In this document: piece by piece, positions 44,069 to 54,689 of the stretch
Numbering within the stretch: the stretch's first letter is position 1
Layout: each line of letters starts with the position of its first letter
Source: Kroppenstedtia guangzhouensis
GTDB lineage: Bacteria; Bacillota; Bacilli; Thermoactinomycetales; DSM-45169
NCBI RefSeq assembly: GCF_014637345.1
Contig: NZ_BMEX01000011.1
Span: forward strand, 8,702-72,701
Length of the DNA: 64,000 nt
Direction: 5' to 3'
Translations under genes and position numbers: made by a program
Notes under the pieces: generated by a model
Databases searched by the model: none
Told to the model about the DNA's origin: nothing
The model's input: the letters and a program-made list of their open reading frames with translations, nothing else

Positions 44069-47000
44069 TTCGAACTGCTCCTTTCGTTTTGGGAACCGTT
44101 TCATATTGTATCAGAAATTGTTCCACCATTTCCAGTCCTTCCGCCGTCGGAATCCCTTTGAGGCGGAAGGTGATCCCGATTCGTTCCCCGGAAGAGAGGC
44201 GGATCCGTCCGTGGAAATTCTGAATCACCCGGAACAGACGCTGCCCGTCCACCACCTGATTCTGATCCGGATGAAGACGGATCACGATATCATATCCGTT
44301 TTGTTTGATCTCCTCCATGTTATATCTGATCGCATAAGCATGGAGACGGGCCACCCGGAGTAGATTTTGCACGGGGCGCGGCAGATCTCCAAACCGGTCC
44401 TCAATCTCCTCTTCCAGGTCCCGGGCCGTATCCAGAGTGCGGATCGCCCGGATTTTTTTGTAAATCTCAATCTTCTGCTTTTCATCCCGGATATAGTCCG
44501 AGGGAATATAGGCATCGACATTCAGCTCGATCACGGGATCGGGTCGAGCCTCTTCTTCCTTTTCCCCTTGTTGATCCCGGATCGCTTCCTTCAACATCTG
44601 GGTGTACATCTCAAAGCCGACGGTGGCGATATGACCATGCTGTTCCGCTCCGAGGAGATTGCCGGCCCCCCGGATGGCCAAGTCTCGCATGGCAATTTTA
44701 AACCCGGAACCCAATTCGGTGAATTCTTTGATGGCTTGAAGCCGTTTTTCAGCTGTCTCTGATAATACCTTGTTTCGCTGGTAGGTGAAATATGCATAGG
44801 CGATCCGGTTGGAGCGGCCCACCCGCCCCCGCAATTGATACAGTTGGGAAAGGCCCATTTTGTCAGCATTGTATATGATCAAGGTGTTGACATTGGGAAT
44901 GTCCACCCCGGTTTCAATAATGGTGGTGCTCACCAGGACATCTGTCTCCCCATCCAAAAAGTCCAGCATGACTTTTTCCAATTCCGTCTCCGCCATCTGT
45001 CCATGGGCCACTGCGATCCGGGCATCGGGGACCAACATCCGGATCTGTTCCGCCATCTTGTCAATGTTCTGCACTTGATTGTATAAAAAGTAAACCTGTC
45101 CGCCCCGGGCCATTTCCCGCTCAATCGCTTCCCGTACCAGTGCGGCGGAATATTCCAATACATAGGTCTGAACCGGAAAACGGTTTTCCGGTGGTGTTTC
45201 AATGACCGACAGATCACGAACCCCCATCATCGACATGTGCAGAGTACGGGGAATCGGTGTGGCCGTCAGGGTGAGAACGTCAATATTGCTCTTCATCTTT
45301 TTGATTTTCTCTTTGTGTTTCACCCCGAAACGCTGCTCCTCATCCACAATCAACAGGCCCAGATCCTTGAACTGGACATCTTTGGACAAGATGCGGTGGG
45401 TCCCGATCACAATATCAACAGTCCCCTCGCTCACACCCAGGATCGTTTCCCGCTGTTCCTTCCGGGAACGGAAACGGGACAACACCCGGATCTCCACCGG
45501 AAAATCGGAAAAACGCTCCCGAAACGTCTCGAAATGTTGCTGGGCCAGGATGGTTGTGGGAACCAGCACTGCCACCTGTTTTCCATCCATCGTGGCTTTA
45601 AAAGCCGCCCGGATCGCCACTTCTGTTTTTCCGTAACCGACATCTCCGCAAAGGAGGCGATCCATCGGCTGAGGTTTCTCCATATCCCGCTTGATCTCCT
45701 CGATGGAGCGAAGCTGGTCTGCCGTTTCCTCATAAGGAAACAGGGCATCAAACTCCCGTTGATAAGGAGTATCGGGTGAAAAGGCATAGCCCCGTTCCGA
45801 CTGGCGTTTGGCATACAACTTGATCAAGTCGGAAGCAATATCCTGGACGGAGGAGCGGACTTTGTTCTTAACCCTGCTCCACTCACTCCCTCCCAGGCTG
45901 TACACCTTTGGTGTCTTTTCCTCGCTGCCCAAATATTTCTGCACTTGGTCGATCTGTTCGATGGGTACATACAGCTTGTCATTACCCGCATACTGGATCA
46001 AGAGATAATCCTTGTGAATTCCGCCGACATCTAGCGTTTCCGTTCCGGCATAACGGCCGATTCCATGATTGACATGCACCACATAATCCCCGGGCTTGAG
46101 CTCCTGGTAATCCTTGATCTTCTCTGCATGATCCAGCTTTGCCGTCCGGCGGATCCGCCGTCGTTTTTGAGTGAAAACCTCCCCTTCCGTCACCACTGCC
46201 AGACGGGCGCCACTCATCTCAAAACCACCTGCAAGGGAAGCCACACGGATCGAGGGACGGCCCGGCACCAAGGGGCTCTTATCCGGAGTCCGGGTCACTT
46301 CCATTCCATAGTCGGCCAGGACCCGTTCCAGCCGGGCCGCCCGCTCTTCAGTACTGGCCAAAAACAGAACCCTGTATTTGGATTTCACCCAACGATCCCA
46401 TTCCGTTTTGAGCACGTGCATTTGACCGTGAAACTGTTGCATACTCCGGCAGATAAATTGGACGATGTTCTGGGGTTGAATACCGCTGACTTGCCTCATG
46501 AACAAGGAGAGGTAGATCCGTGGATGCTCACGACGGGAAAACAGCTCCTCATAGGTGTGGGAGACCCTCAGCTGGGGAAGAAATTCTCCTTCCTGAAGCA
46601 AGGCAGTCTGCCACTCCCCTTCTTCCTTCTCCATCTGACGGGCTGACTCCTGGATTCTTGCAGGCTCATCCAACACCCAAACTGTCTTTTTGGCGAGATA
46701 GTCCAACAACGTGTGATTCTCAGGATAGATCCGGCTGATATATTTGTAGATGCCCGTAAAGAGAGTGCCTGATTTCAACTGTTCAATTTCCCAGGTGATT
46801 TTTTCGGTCAGCTTTTTGCTCAATTCAGGATCCTTCACCTGGGACAATCGCTCTTGCAGGAGGTTGGCCACCTCATCCCCAGCCCGATACAAAGTGTCCG
46901 GATCGGCAAATAACTCCCTTGCCGGAGGAATTTCCACCTGATCCCATTTGGTCTGGGAACGCTGGTCGGCAACGGAGAAGGGGCGGATTGAATCTACTTC

Positions 47001-47597
47001 ATCATCGAACCATTCGACCCGGACCGGATTGGAATAAGTGACGGGGAAAATATCGAGAATTCCGCCCCTTACACTGAACTCTCCCGGTTTTTCCACCATC
47101 TCCACCCGCTCGAAACCCACCTTGACCAAGTGGTCAATCAATGATTCGACAGGGTGAACCTCACCCACCTTCAGGGTCCGATGGTTGGCGGAAAACACAT
47201 GGACAGGCGGGACCAATTTTCTCAGCCCGGCAAACGGCACAACGAAAACCCCCGAAAAGCCTTTGGACAAACGGGAAAGAACCTGGACCCGCTCTCCCAG
47301 GGTTTCATGACCATCCAAAGCGATCTCCGTCGCCACCAATTCATTGGCGGGATAGAGAAGCACTTGATCCTTCGGCAACAGTTCATACAAGTCTTCCACC
47401 GCTTTTTGGGCCTGGTTCAGATTATGGGTGACCAGCAGGACCGGCCGACGGGTTTCACGGTACAGAGAGGCCACATAAAGCATGCGCGCCGAACTAGTCA
47501 AACCGGCCACCAGTTGCTCTTTCAGTCCTTCTTTTAGGGAAACTGATGTGGATTGAAACTCTTCATCCCTCTGATATAACTGAAGCAGTGTGTCCAA
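44052..47597 (-). CDS. mfd: Transcription-repair coupling factor Mfd
   Basis: An 1181-residue ATPase read from a TTG behind GAGGAGGATG. N-terminal UvrB-like repeats (about 1-350), the RNA-polymerase-binding CarD-like domain near 480-560 (KPGDYVVHVNHGIGRYAG), and the RecG-like motor with Walker A LLCGDVGYGKTEVAIRAAFKA, DEEQ, TATPIPRTLHMSMMGVRDLS and the QLRGRVGRS end. The C-terminal D7 domain follows. It removes stalled RNA polymerase at lesions and recruits UvrA. Normal length and normal order. Confidence 0.97.
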   Translation of the reverse strand: MDTLLQLYQRDEEFQSTSVSLKEGLKEQLVAGLTSSARMLYVASLYRETRRPVLLVTHNLNQAQKAVEDLYELLPKDQVLLYPANELVATEIALDGHETLGERVQVLSRLSKGFSGVFVVPFAGLRKLVPPVHVFSANHRTLKVGEVHPVESLIDHLVKVGFERVEMVEKPGEFSVRGGILDIFPVTYSNPVRVEWFDDEVDSIRPFSVADQRSQTKWDQVEIPPARELFADPDTLYRAGDEVANLLQERLSQVKDPELSKKLTEKITWEIEQLKSGTLFTGIYKYISRIYPENHTLLDYLAKKTVWVLDEPARIQESARQMEKEEGEWQTALLQEGEFLPQLRVSHTYEELFSRREHPRIYLSLFMRQVSGIQPQNIVQFICRSMQQFHGQMHVLKTEWDRWVKSKYRVLFLASTEERAARLERVLADYGMEVTRTPDKSPLVPGRPSIRVASLAGGFEMSGARLAVVTEGEVFTQKRRRIRRTAKLDHAEKIKDYQELKPGDYVVHVNHGIGRYAGTETLDVGGIHKDYLLIQYAGNDKLYVPIEQIDQVQKYLGSEEKTPKVYSLGGSEWSRVKNKVRSSVQDIASDLIKLYAKRQSERGYAFSPDTPYQREFDALFPYEETADQLRSIEEIKRDMEKPQPMDRLLCGDVGYGKTEVAIRAAFKATMDGKQVAVLVPTTILAQQHFETFRERFSDFPVEIRVLSRFRSRKEQRETILGVSEGTVDIVIGTHRILSKDVQFKDLGLLIVDEEQRFGVKHKEKIKKMKSNIDVLTLTATPIPRTLHMSMMGVRDLSVIETPPENRFPVQTYVLEYSAALVREAIEREMARGGQVYFLYNQVQNIDKMAEQIRMLVPDARIAVAHGQMAETELEKVMLDFLDGETDVLVSTTIIETGVDIPNVNTLIIYNADKMGLSQLYQLRGRVGRSNRIAYAYFTYQRNKVLSETAEKRLQAIKEFTELGSGFKIAMRDLAIRGAGNLLGAEQHGHIATVGFEMYTQMLKEAIRDQQGEKEEEARPDPVIELNVDAYIPSDYIRDEKQKIEIYKKIRAIRTLDTARDLEEEIEDRFGDLPRPVQNLLRVARLHAYAIRYNMEEIKQNGYDIVIRLHPDQNQVVDGQRLFRVIQNFHGRIRLSSGERIGITFRLKGIPTAEGLEMVEQFLIQYETVPKTKGAVRNAANE

Positions 47598-47649
47598 GTT
47601 CTCTCATCCTCCTCTCCTAAAAAGAAAGAGAATCCACCGATCACATATA

Positions 47650-47680
47650 AAAGAAGCCTCAGCTGGGACAGCTAAGGCTG
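47650..47680 (-). terminator. Terminator after fin
   Basis: Stem AGCCTTAGCT / AGCTGAGGCT (one mismatch), followed on the minus strand by TCTTTTAT, between fin and mfd. Confidence 0.75.
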
Positions 47681-47749
47681 TATCGCAAAACCCCGCACCC
47701 GTCACTGTCCGGCGCCTTCCCCGGTCCGGATTCAACCTCCGTCTCAAAA

Positions 47750-47980
47750 TCAATGGAAAGGACGGGCCAACAAGGACATTTCCGGATTTCGATCCAACAT
47801 TTCCTGACACGATTCACAGATCACTCGAACGGTTGTTTGACCGTCTGAATCATAGGATATTATATCTTTCCGTTCTTCCGGGGTCAATAAATGAAATCCC
47901 AGTTGAAACTCGGTCACCCGTTCATCTTCAATCTGACCGATCAACATGTCACAATATCGGCAAAGATAAGTTACAGACAT
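47750..47980 (-). CDS. fin: Anti-sigma-F factor Fin
   Basis: Start at ATG 47978-47980 (MSVTYLCRYCDMLIGQIED) behind CAGGAGGC; the longer frame lacks a site. The 76-residue protein has two Cys pairs, YLCRYC near 6-9 and VICESC near 53-56, that form the zinc finger of the Fin family (formerly YabK), with the conserved helical middle LGFHLLTPEERKDII. Fin blocks sigma-F so that sigma-G can take over. It lies between pth and mfd as in B. subtilis. Confidence 0.9.
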   Translation of the reverse strand: MSVTYLCRYCDMLIGQIEDERVTEFQLGFHLLTPEERKDIISYDSDGQTTVRVICESCQEMLDRNPEMSLLARPFH

Positions 47981-48040
47981 CCTATGCCTCCTGCCCAGGG
48001 GATATTCTGCCCTAGTATCGCCGGCAGGGGCATTTTTCAT

Positions 48041-48619
48041 TCACTGATCAGCAGACTGATTCCGGTTGAATCGGCTCATCACCTCGGGAAAAGGATGTTC
48101 CATCCATTGTCGCACCGCATCGGCGGATCGTCCCACCGCCCCGGCAATCGGCTCCTCCTCCTCCCGGGTGAAGCGGGACAGGACATAATCCGGGATCGGA
48201 ATCGGTACATTAGGCCTTCCGATCCCGATTTTGATCCGTTTGAACTCTTGGGTTCCCAGGTGGTCGATCAACGATTGAACTCCCCGGTGCCCACCAGCGC
48301 TCCCCTTTATCCGCAACCGAATCTTTCCCGGGGGAAGATCCAGATCATCATAGATGACCAGCAGATTTTCCACACCGCATTTCAGCCACTCCAAGGCAGG
48401 CCGAACCGATTCCCCGGACAGGTTCATATAGGTATTTGGCTTGAGCAGGATGACTTTCTCTCCATTCACCCTCCCTTCTCCCACCAGGGCTTTCCATTTT
48501 TCTTTCTGAACGGGGATCTTCCACTCCTCGGCCAAGCAGTCCACCACCCAAAAACCGATGTTGTGTCGGGTCAACGCATACCTGATACCTGGGTTCCCCA
48601 GGCCGACGATCACTTTCAC
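48041..48619 (-). CDS. pth: Peptidyl-tRNA hydrolase
   Basis: Start at GTG 48617-48619 (VKVIVGLGNPGIRYALTRHN), five bases after GAGGAGGAG; the longer frame has no site. The 192-residue enzyme has GLGNPG, the catalytic His in LTRHNIGF, LLKPNTYMNLSGESV and YDDLDLPPGKIRLRIKGSAGGHRGVQSL. It frees tRNA from peptidyl-tRNA. A terminator-like hairpin separates it from the L25 gene. Same order as B. subtilis spoVC. Confidence 0.95.
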   Translation of the reverse strand: MKVIVGLGNPGIRYALTRHNIGFWVVDCLAEEWKIPVQKEKWKALVGEGRVNGEKVILLKPNTYMNLSGESVRPALEWLKCGVENLLVIYDDLDLPPGKIRLRIKGSAGGHRGVQSLIDHLGTQEFKRIKIGIGRPNVPIPIPDYVLSRFTREEEEPIAGAVGRSADAVRQWMEHPFPEVMSRFNRNQSADQ

Positions 48620-48646
48620 CTCGCTCCTCCTCACCAACACAGGGAA

Positions 48647-48669
48647 GGCGCAACGTAGATCGTTGCGCC
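48647..48669 (-). terminator. Hairpin between the L25 and pth genes
   Basis: Stem GGCGCAACG / CGTTGCGCC, loop ATCTA, followed on the minus strand by TTCCC. T run poor; partial stop likely. Confidence 0.55.
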
Positions 48670-48714
48670 CTTTCCCCATGGTACTTTCACGCTCTTATTT
48701 CTTCATTGACGGAA

Positions 48715-49332
48715 TTATTCCTTCTCTTGGGGCTCCGTCGGAGCCTTCTCGGTCTCATCCGTTTCTTCATCATCCTGTTCCATCCGGGGAGGGAGAACCG
48801 TAGCCACTGTCTCTTTGGGATCGGTGAGCAATTCCACCCGGTCTGAGATCGACAACTGGCCGACTGTCAATGTATCACCGATGGCGAGATGGGTGATGTC
48901 CTCTTCCAGTTTGTCGGGGAGATCAGCTGGAAGACAACGAACCTCCACACTGCGGAGCTGTTGTTGCAGGATTCCCCCTTCTCTCACCCCTGTCGGCTCA
49001 CCCGTCAGTTCAATATAAACTTCCGTATCGATGGGCTCGTCCAGTTTCACTTCGTTGAAATCGATATGGATGATTTTATCTTTGATTCGGTCCCGTTGCA
49101 GTTCGCGGATCATCACCTGCCTGGATTTACTGCCGGGATATTGAAGTTCATAAATCGCCGACATTCCTTCCTGTTGCAACATTTTGATCACCTGGCCGGC
49201 TTCCAGATGAATCAGCTCATTTTCCATCCCTTTGCCATAAACAACAGCCGGTACCCGACCTTCCCGACGCAGTTGCGTCAACTGGGAACGGGGGTATTTC
49301 TCCCGTATTGCTACGGCGATTGGATAGACCAT
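48715..49332 (-). CDS. rplY: Ribosomal protein L25/general stress protein Ctc
   Basis: Start at ATG 49330-49332 (MVYPIAVAIREKYPRS), ten bases after GAAGGAGG. The 205-residue protein has an N-terminal L25 domain (LRREGRVPAVVYGKG, DFNEVKLDEPIDTEV region) and the longer TL5/Ctc C-terminal beta domain, ending in an acidic tail (ETDETEKAPTEPQEKE). It binds 5S rRNA. In B. subtilis ctc is stress-induced; no sigma-B promoter could be recognised here. Position between prs and pth is conserved. Confidence 0.94.
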   Translation of the reverse strand: MVYPIAVAIREKYPRSQLTQLRREGRVPAVVYGKGMENELIHLEAGQVIKMLQQEGMSAIYELQYPGSKSRQVMIRELQRDRIKDKIIHIDFNEVKLDEPIDTEVYIELTGEPTGVREGGILQQQLRSVEVRCLPADLPDKLEEDITHLAIGDTLTVGQLSISDRVELLTDPKETVATVLPPRMEQDDEETDETEKAPTEPQEKE

Positions 49333-49426
49333 GGACAGATTTCCTCCTTCATGGAAATGGACATGATACATACCTGTAACAACCATTCCCTTTTTTGAAG
49401 AAGGATAAACACCCGCCGTCGCTCAG

Positions 49427-50377
49427 TCAGTCGAAGAGTTTGCTCACGGACAGCTCTTCATGAACCCGGATGATCGCTTCACCGATCAGTGAAGCGACAG
49501 AGAGTACGGAAATCTTATCCAGTTGCTTTTCCTCAGTGAGGGGGATCGTGTTGGCCACCACCATCTCCGTAATCTTGGAGTCCCGGATCCGCTGGATGGC
49601 CGGGCCGGAGAAAACCGGGTGAGTACAGCAGGCGTACACTTCTTTGGCACCGTAATCCAAAAGGGCGTTGGCTGCCAGTGTGATCGTTCCCGCTGTGTCG
49701 ATGATATCATCAATAATGATGCAACGTTTTCCCTTCACATCCCCGACGATATTCATCACTTCGGCCACATTGGGCTCCGGACGGCGCTTGTCAATAATGG
49801 CGATCGGGCTTTCCAGGCGCTCCGCCAGCTTGCGGGCCCGGATCACTCCCCCGTGATCAGGGGAGACCACCACCGGGTCATCCAATTTTTTCTGAATGAA
49901 ATATTCCCCGAGGATCGGCACGCCCAACAAGTGGTCCACAGGAATATCGAAAAAACCCTGGATTTGGGTGGCATGCAGATCCATGGTGATCATCCGGTCC
50001 GCACCAGCCGTTTCAATCAAATTGGCCACCAATTTGGCTGTGATCGGGTCCCGGGCCCGGGTTTTCCGATCCTGGCGAGCGTAACCGTAATACGGAATCA
50101 CCACATTAATCGTCCGGGCCGATGCCCGTTTCAATGCATCCACCATCACCAACAGCTCCATCAGGTTCTGATTGACCGGATGACAAGTGGATTGTATAAC
50201 ATAGACATCGGAACCCCGGACACTTTCATCCAGTCGGACATGAATCTCACCATCACTGAAGCTGCCGACAACCGCATTGCCCAAGGGAACCCCCACATGC
50301 TCGGCAATCTCCCGGGCCAACTCCGGATTGGAATTACAGCTGAACACTTGCAAACGCCTCTGTGTATCCGTGGACAT
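49427..50377 (-). CDS. prs: Ribose-phosphate pyrophosphokinase
   Basis: A 316-residue enzyme from an ATG behind GGAGG. Marks: [76 protein letters not shown], and the PRPP site [21 protein letters not shown]. It makes PRPP for nucleotide, His and Trp synthesis. Normal length and place after glmU in transcript order. Confidence 0.97.
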   Translation of the reverse strand: MSTDTQRRLQVFSCNSNPELAREIAEHVGVPLGNAVVGSFSDGEIHVRLDESVRGSDVYVIQSTCHPVNQNLMELLVMVDALKRASARTINVVIPYYGYARQDRKTRARDPITAKLVANLIETAGADRMITMDLHATQIQGFFDIPVDHLLGVPILGEYFIQKKLDDPVVVSPDHGGVIRARKLAERLESPIAIIDKRRPEPNVAEVMNIVGDVKGKRCIIIDDIIDTAGTITLAANALLDYGAKEVYACCTHPVFSGPAIQRIRDSKITEMVVANTIPLTEEKQLDKISVLSVASLIGEAIIRVHEELSVSKLFD

Positions 50378-50421
50378 CTTCCCCCAACCCTCCAGCCATG
50401 TTGAAAAAGTATCAGTTCGAG

Positions 50422-51795
50422 TCAGTCTTTACGACGCAGTTTTTTTGCATATTCGGGTTTATTGGTCTGACGCTCCCGAGCAATGGCCAACGCATCTTCC
50501 GGAACGTCCCGGTGGATGGTGGAACCTGCCGCCACATATGCCCCTTTTCCAATCGTGACCGGTGCCACCATATTGACATTGCATCCGACAAAAGCCTCGT
50601 CTTCGATCACCGTCCGATGTTTATTCTTCCCGTCATAGTTCACTGTTACGGCACCACAACCGATATTGACTCCCTCACCCACCTCGGCATCCCCCACATA
50701 CCCCAAGTGGGATATTTTGCTTTTTTTGCCGATAGATGTATTCTTCACATCCACAAAACAGCCCACCTTGCTCTCTTCCCCAAGAATGGAGCCAGGGCGC
50801 ACATAAGCATAGGGGCCCACCGTGGCCTTTTTCTCCACCCGACTCCCCTGGAGGAAGGAATGGCGGATAACCACCCCGTCCTCCACTTCCAAATCAGTTA
50901 ACTCCGCATGAGGGCCGATGATGCAATCGGTGCCGATCCGGGTTCGACCCCGGAGAACACTTCCCGGGTGAATCACCGTATCTTCACCGATCACCACACC
51001 CGCCTCAATGTAAGTGTTATCAGGGTCTATGATGGTTACGCCTTCCTTCATGTGCCGGTTGAGAATACGTCTACGCATCACTCTTTCCGCCGCCGCCAGC
51101 TGAATCCGGTCATTCACCCCCCCGGCTTCTGCCGGATCGGCCACCGGCTGGGCTCCAATCGGATAGCCGTCACGATTCAGGATGCCAATCACATCAGGCA
51201 GATAATATTCCCCCTGCATATTATCGTTGCTCACTTTTGAAAGTGCATCCCACAAAAGTCGGTTATCAAAACAAAAAGTTCCTGTGTTGATCTCCCGCAC
51301 TTCACGCTCTTCTTCCGTTGCATCCTTGTGTTCCACCACCCGGTCCACGGTCCCGTCACTTCTGCGGATCACCCGGCCGTACCCTGTCGGGTCGGGAAGA
51401 ACCGCGGTCAGGATGGTGGCAGCGGCACCGCTCTCTCGGTGTGACCGAACCAATTGGGCCAGGGTCTCCCGAGTAAACAGCGGATGGTCTCCGTTCATGA
51501 CAAGGGTCACCCCGTCGTTGCCCGCCAAAAGCGGTGCGGATTGCATGACAGCATGTCCGGTACCCAACTGTTGATCCTGACGGGCAAAAGAGACCCGCCC
51601 TTCCAAGTGCTTCTCGACGGATTCCGCCTGATGACCCACGATGACGACGCGTTCGTCGGTTCCAAGATCGACCAGCATGTCGATGATATGGTCGATCATC
51701 GGTTTACCGCAAACCGGATGCAACACTTTGTGCTTCTTGGACTTCATGCGAGTTCCTTTACCCGCAGCCAGAACGACGGCAAACAAATTTTCCAT
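50422..51795 (-). CDS. glmU: Bifunctional GlmU uridyltransferase/acetyltransferase
   Basis: Start at ATG 51793-51795 ([23 protein letters not shown]) although the open frame reaches further. The 457-residue enzyme has an N-terminal pyrophosphorylase domain ([23 protein letters not shown]) and a C-terminal left-handed beta helix of hexapeptide repeats ([59 protein letters not shown]). It makes UDP-GlcNAc. Order spoVG-glmU-prs is standard. Confidence 0.96.
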   Translation of the reverse strand: MENLFAVVLAAGKGTRMKSKKHKVLHPVCGKPMIDHIIDMLVDLGTDERVVIVGHQAESVEKHLEGRVSFARQDQQLGTGHAVMQSAPLLAGNDGVTLVMNGDHPLFTRETLAQLVRSHRESGAAATILTAVLPDPTGYGRVIRRSDGTVDRVVEHKDATEEEREVREINTGTFCFDNRLLWDALSKVSNDNMQGEYYLPDVIGILNRDGYPIGAQPVADPAEAGGVNDRIQLAAAERVMRRRILNRHMKEGVTIIDPDNTYIEAGVVIGEDTVIHPGSVLRGRTRIGTDCIIGPHAELTDLEVEDGVVIRHSFLQGSRVEKKATVGPYAYVRPGSILGEESKVGCFVDVKNTSIGKKSKISHLGYVGDAEVGEGVNIGCGAVTVNYDGKNKHRTVIEDEAFVGCNVNMVAPVTIGKGAYVAAGSTIHRDVPEDALAIARERQTNKPEYAKKLRRKD

Positions 51796-51895
51796 CAGAG
51801 AGAAGCCCCCCGAAATTCTATCAAAACTCCACATCCGACTATATCCCAAAGGTACTGTCAATGCAAGAACACACCTCCAGTGGCGACTTAAAGAC

Positions 51896-51937
51896 AAAAA
51901 AAAGCGGCAGGGATCCATCCGGCTGGATCCCTGCCGC
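51896..51937 (-). terminator. Intrinsic terminator after spoVG
   Basis: Fourteen-base stem GCGGCAGGGATCCA / TGGATCCCTGCCGC with a six-base loop, then TTTTTTTT on the minus strand. Among the strongest in the window. Confidence 0.95.
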
Positions 51938-52006
51938 GTACATGCTTTTTCGCCTGTCTAACCCCTGCAAACCGGCGAAATGCTCCCGGAATCCCCGGCT
52001 GGAGGG

Positions 52007-52294
52007 CTATGCGCTCCCCTCAACCGCGGAGTTCACCTCTTCACCGGCACGATGGTATTCCTCCAGGACCGCCATCTCAATCTTTTCCCGGGAATCGGGG
52101 GAGATAGGGTGTGCAATGTCCCGGAACTCCCCGTCGGGTCTTCTCTTACTCGGCATGGCCACAAACATGCCATTGTTGCCGTCAATCACCCGGATATCAT
52201 GCACCACAAACTCGCCGTCGATCGTAATCGAAGCGATCGCCCGCATCCTGCCTTCACGAGTGACCCGGCGGAGTCGAACATCCGTAATTTCCAA
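52007..52294 (-). CDS. spoVG: Septation/RNA-binding regulator SpoVG
   Basis: A 95-residue protein read from a TTG start ([19 protein letters not shown]), with GGTGG nine bases before it. The family core is intact: [45 protein letters not shown]. SpoVG proteins bind RNA or DNA and affect septation and many virulence or sporulation traits. Its upstream region has a near-perfect sigma-H promoter. A strong terminator follows. Confidence 0.96.
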   Translation of the reverse strand: MEITDVRLRRVTREGRMRAIASITIDGEFVVHDIRVIDGNNGMFVAMPSKRRPDGEFRDIAHPISPDSREKIEMAVLEEYHRAGEEVNSAVEGSA

Positions 52295-52333
52295 CCTTCT
52301 TCACCACCCATTTCCAGAGATGATGTACTTCAC

Positions 52334-52362
52334 ATATTCCACATGGATGGTGTATTCCCTGC
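52334..52362 (-). promoter_or_regulatory. Sigma-H promoter of spoVG
   Basis: Minus-strand GCAGGGAAT (-35, one mismatch to RNAGGAWWW), 11-base spacer, GTGGAATAT (-10, perfect RNNGAATWW). B. subtilis spoVG is a classic sigma-H gene. Confidence 0.75.
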
Positions 52363-52375
52363 AAGATACTGCCAA

Positions 52376-52400
52376 GAATTCGTGAAAAAATCACGAATTC
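52376..52400 (-). terminator. Hairpin at the end of ridA
   Basis: Perfect stem GAATTCGTGA / TCACGAATTC around five Ts on the minus strand. The last ridA codons and stop lie in the stem. No T run follows, so its role as a stop is uncertain. Confidence 0.4.
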
Positions 52401-52771
52401 TTCACAATGGCCACAGCTTCGATCTCCACTGACACATCCTTGGGCAGTCGAGAGACCTCGACACAGGCTCGTGCCGGACGAAATTCGCCGAAAAACCGGG
52501 CATAAACTTCGTTCACTTGTTGAAAATGATTCATATCCTTCAGGAAAATCGTGGTTTTCACCACTTGCTCCAGGCCGCTTCCGGCTGCATCCAGGATCTC
52601 CTTCAAGTTGGTCAACACCTGCCGGGTCTGTTCTTCCACACCACCTGTCACCGGCTCTCCATCGGGAGTCAACGGGATCTGCCCTGAAATAAAGACAAAG
52701 TCCCCCGTCCGGACTGCCTGGGAATAAGGCCCGATCGCCTGCGGTGCACGATCCGTCTGTACTCTATTCAT
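52391..52771 (-). CDS. ridA: RidA/YabJ enamine deaminase
   Basis: A 126-residue YjgF/RidA protein: [69 protein letters not shown] and [26 protein letters not shown] with the conserved Arg near residue 104. It clears reactive enamines made by PLP enzymes. In B. subtilis yabJ is in the purR operon; here its start overlaps the purR stop by eight bases. Confidence 0.96.
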   Translation of the reverse strand: MNRVQTDRAPQAIGPYSQAVRTGDFVFISGQIPLTPDGEPVTGGVEEQTRQVLTNLKEILDAAGSGLEQVVKTTIFLKDMNHFQQVNEVYARFFGEFRPARACVEVSRLPKDVSVEIEAVAIVKNS

Positions 52772-53600
52772 GAATCCATCCCCCCTGGTCCAAAAGATTT
52801 CCGGGCACCACTTGTATTTCCCTTTTCTTCACGTCCACTTCGGCGACCGTCGTCAGCGAAACATAACTTTCCACCAACCGTTCCTCCAGCAAAGTGTCTG
52901 TCATCACACCCACTCCCGACACCTGGGCATGAAATTCATTCATGAGGTCGATCATGCCCCGAACCGTGCCCCCCGCTTTCATAAAATCATCGATAATCAG
53001 CACCCGCGCCCCTTCATTCAGGCTGCGCCGGGACAGGGACAGACTCCCCAAACGTTTGCTGGAGCCGGAGACGGTGTTGATGGTGACCACGGAGCCTTCG
53101 GTAATCCGGCTATCCCGGCGAACGATCGCAACCGGCAAACCCAGATGATCAGCAGTGGCATAAGCCAACGGGATCCCTTTGGTTTCCACGGTAACGACCA
53201 CTTCCGCCCGACTGTCACAAAAAACGGAAGCAAAGACGCGCCCGATTTCCCGGACCATCGCCGTATTCCCCAACAGGTCGGACAGATACAAATATCCCCC
53301 CGGAAGGATGCGCCCCGGATCGGACAATTGCCGACAGAGTGTGTCCACCAGTTCCTCCGCCACCGGACGATCCACCCGGGGGAGAAAGCGAACACCGCCG
53401 GCGGCGCCGGAAACTGTCTCCAGTTCACCCGAACCCCCGCTTCGGAACACCTCTTGGATGATGCCCAAATCTTCGCTGATGGAAGATTTGGCTGCCTGAT
53501 ATCGATCGGCAAAATGGGTGAGAGGAATCAAACGGTGGGGATCCCGGAGCAATCGACGGGTCATATCCACCAAGCGTGCACTTCGCTTCCACTTCTTCAT
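52764..53600 (-). CDS. purR: Purine operon repressor PurR
   Basis: Start at ATG 53598-53600 ([21 protein letters not shown]) behind GGAGG. The 278-residue protein has a winged-helix N-terminus ([28 protein letters not shown]) and a phosphoribosyltransferase-like domain with the PRPP site [25 protein letters not shown] releases it from DNA. The gene follows ispE and precedes ridA as in B. subtilis. Confidence 0.95.
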   Translation of the reverse strand: MKKWKRSARLVDMTRRLLRDPHRLIPLTHFADRYQAAKSSISEDLGIIQEVFRSGGSGELETVSGAAGGVRFLPRVDRPVAEELVDTLCRQLSDPGRILPGGYLYLSDLLGNTAMVREIGRVFASVFCDSRAEVVVTVETKGIPLAYATADHLGLPVAIVRRDSRITEGSVVTINTVSGSSKRLGSLSLSRRSLNEGARVLIIDDFMKAGGTVRGMIDLMNEFHAQVSGVGVMTDTLLEERLVESYVSLTTVAEVDVKKREIQVVPGNLLDQGGWIHE

Positions 53601-53640
53601 GCTGTCCTCCGCTGAATCCGAATATTTGTTGAGAAACATA

Positions 53641-54531
53641 TCACTTCAACCGTTTTTTATCAAGGGGAGACCTCTCCAGACCGCCCAGCAAGCGAACTGC
53701 GACCACTTGTCGACAAAATCCCCGAAGTCCGTTCACCACCCGTTTGGCCAGGTTCTCCCTCTGAACGAGTCCAAACACGGTCGGCCCACTGCCGGACATC
53801 AAAACCCCTTGAGCCCCGAAAGTGATCATCTTTTCCTTCAATCGGCGAACCTTGGGATATTGAACCAAGGTCACACTTTCCAACACATTGCTCAATTCAT
53901 GACAGACACCGCCGAAATCTCTCCTCTCCAGGGATTCCATCATCCGATCCAATCGGGGCCGTTCCTCCACTTGGTCCAGTTGAAACGCTGCAAATACTTC
54001 CGCCGTGGACACCCCATGGGGAGGTTTCGCCAAAATCACCCAGCAGGGAGGAGGCGGAGCCACAGGAGTGATCTTTTCCCCCCGCCCCCGGGCGATCGCG
54101 GTTCCACCGTGGATACAAAAAGGAACATCTGAACCCAGCTCCAAACCCAACTCCGCCATCTCTTCCACTGTCAGTCCCAAGTCCCATAACCGGTTCAGCC
54201 CTTTCAAGGCGGCGGCCGCATCACTGCTACCACCGGCCAACCCCGCCGCCACCGGTATGTTTTTCCGAATTCGGACATGGATACCCTTTTGAATCCCAAA
54301 ACGCTCTTTGACTAAAGCAACCGCTCGATAGGCCAGGTTTCGGTCATCGAAGGGTACAAAGCCCGAAGTGCTGTCCAAAGTGATCCCGCCCCGGGTTTCG
54401 GTTAAATCAATGCGATCCGAAAGGTCGATGGTGGTCATCAACATTTCCAATTCGTGATAACCATCCGCCCGCTTATGTAAGACATCCAGCGTCAAATTGA
54501 TTTTGGCCGGTGCCTTTACTGAGACATCCAA
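53641..54531 (-). CDS. ispE: 4-diphosphocytidyl-2-C-methyl-D-erythritol kinase
   Basis: Start at TTG 54529-54531 ([18 protein letters not shown]), seven bases after AAAGGGGG; the open frame extends far upstream without a site. The 296-residue GHMP kinase has [22 protein letters not shown], the ATP motif [24 protein letters not shown] and [11 protein letters not shown]. It is the fourth step of the MEP isoprenoid pathway, so the organism uses MEP rather than mevalonate (inference from one gene). Confidence 0.95.
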   Translation of the reverse strand: MDVSVKAPAKINLTLDVLHKRADGYHELEMLMTTIDLSDRIDLTETRGGITLDSTSGFVPFDDRNLAYRAVALVKERFGIQKGIHVRIRKNIPVAAGLAGGSSDAAAALKGLNRLWDLGLTVEEMAELGLELGSDVPFCIHGGTAIARGRGEKITPVAPPPPCWVILAKPPHGVSTAEVFAAFQLDQVEERPRLDRMMESLERRDFGGVCHELSNVLESVTLVQYPKVRRLKEKMITFGAQGVLMSGSGPTVFGLVQRENLAKRVVNGLRGFCRQVVAVRLLGGLERSPLDKKRLK

Positions 54532-54617
54532 TATTTCGCCCCCTTTCCGCACCTGTTCCAACCCGAAAAGGTAAGTTGGCTTTATTATTGTATCATGTGC
54601 ATATATACCGTAAAAGC

Positions 54618-54646
54618 AAAGAAAAAGGGCGGGAAAATCCCCGCCC
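54618..54646 (-). terminator. Intrinsic terminator after the spore protein gene
   Basis: Stem GGGCGGGG / CCCGCCC with loop ATTTT, then TTTTTC on the minus strand. Confidence 0.92.
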
Positions 54647-54689
54647 TCGCCCGTGGACCGGATCCGTTGAGGTATCCTGAGACTCAAAC

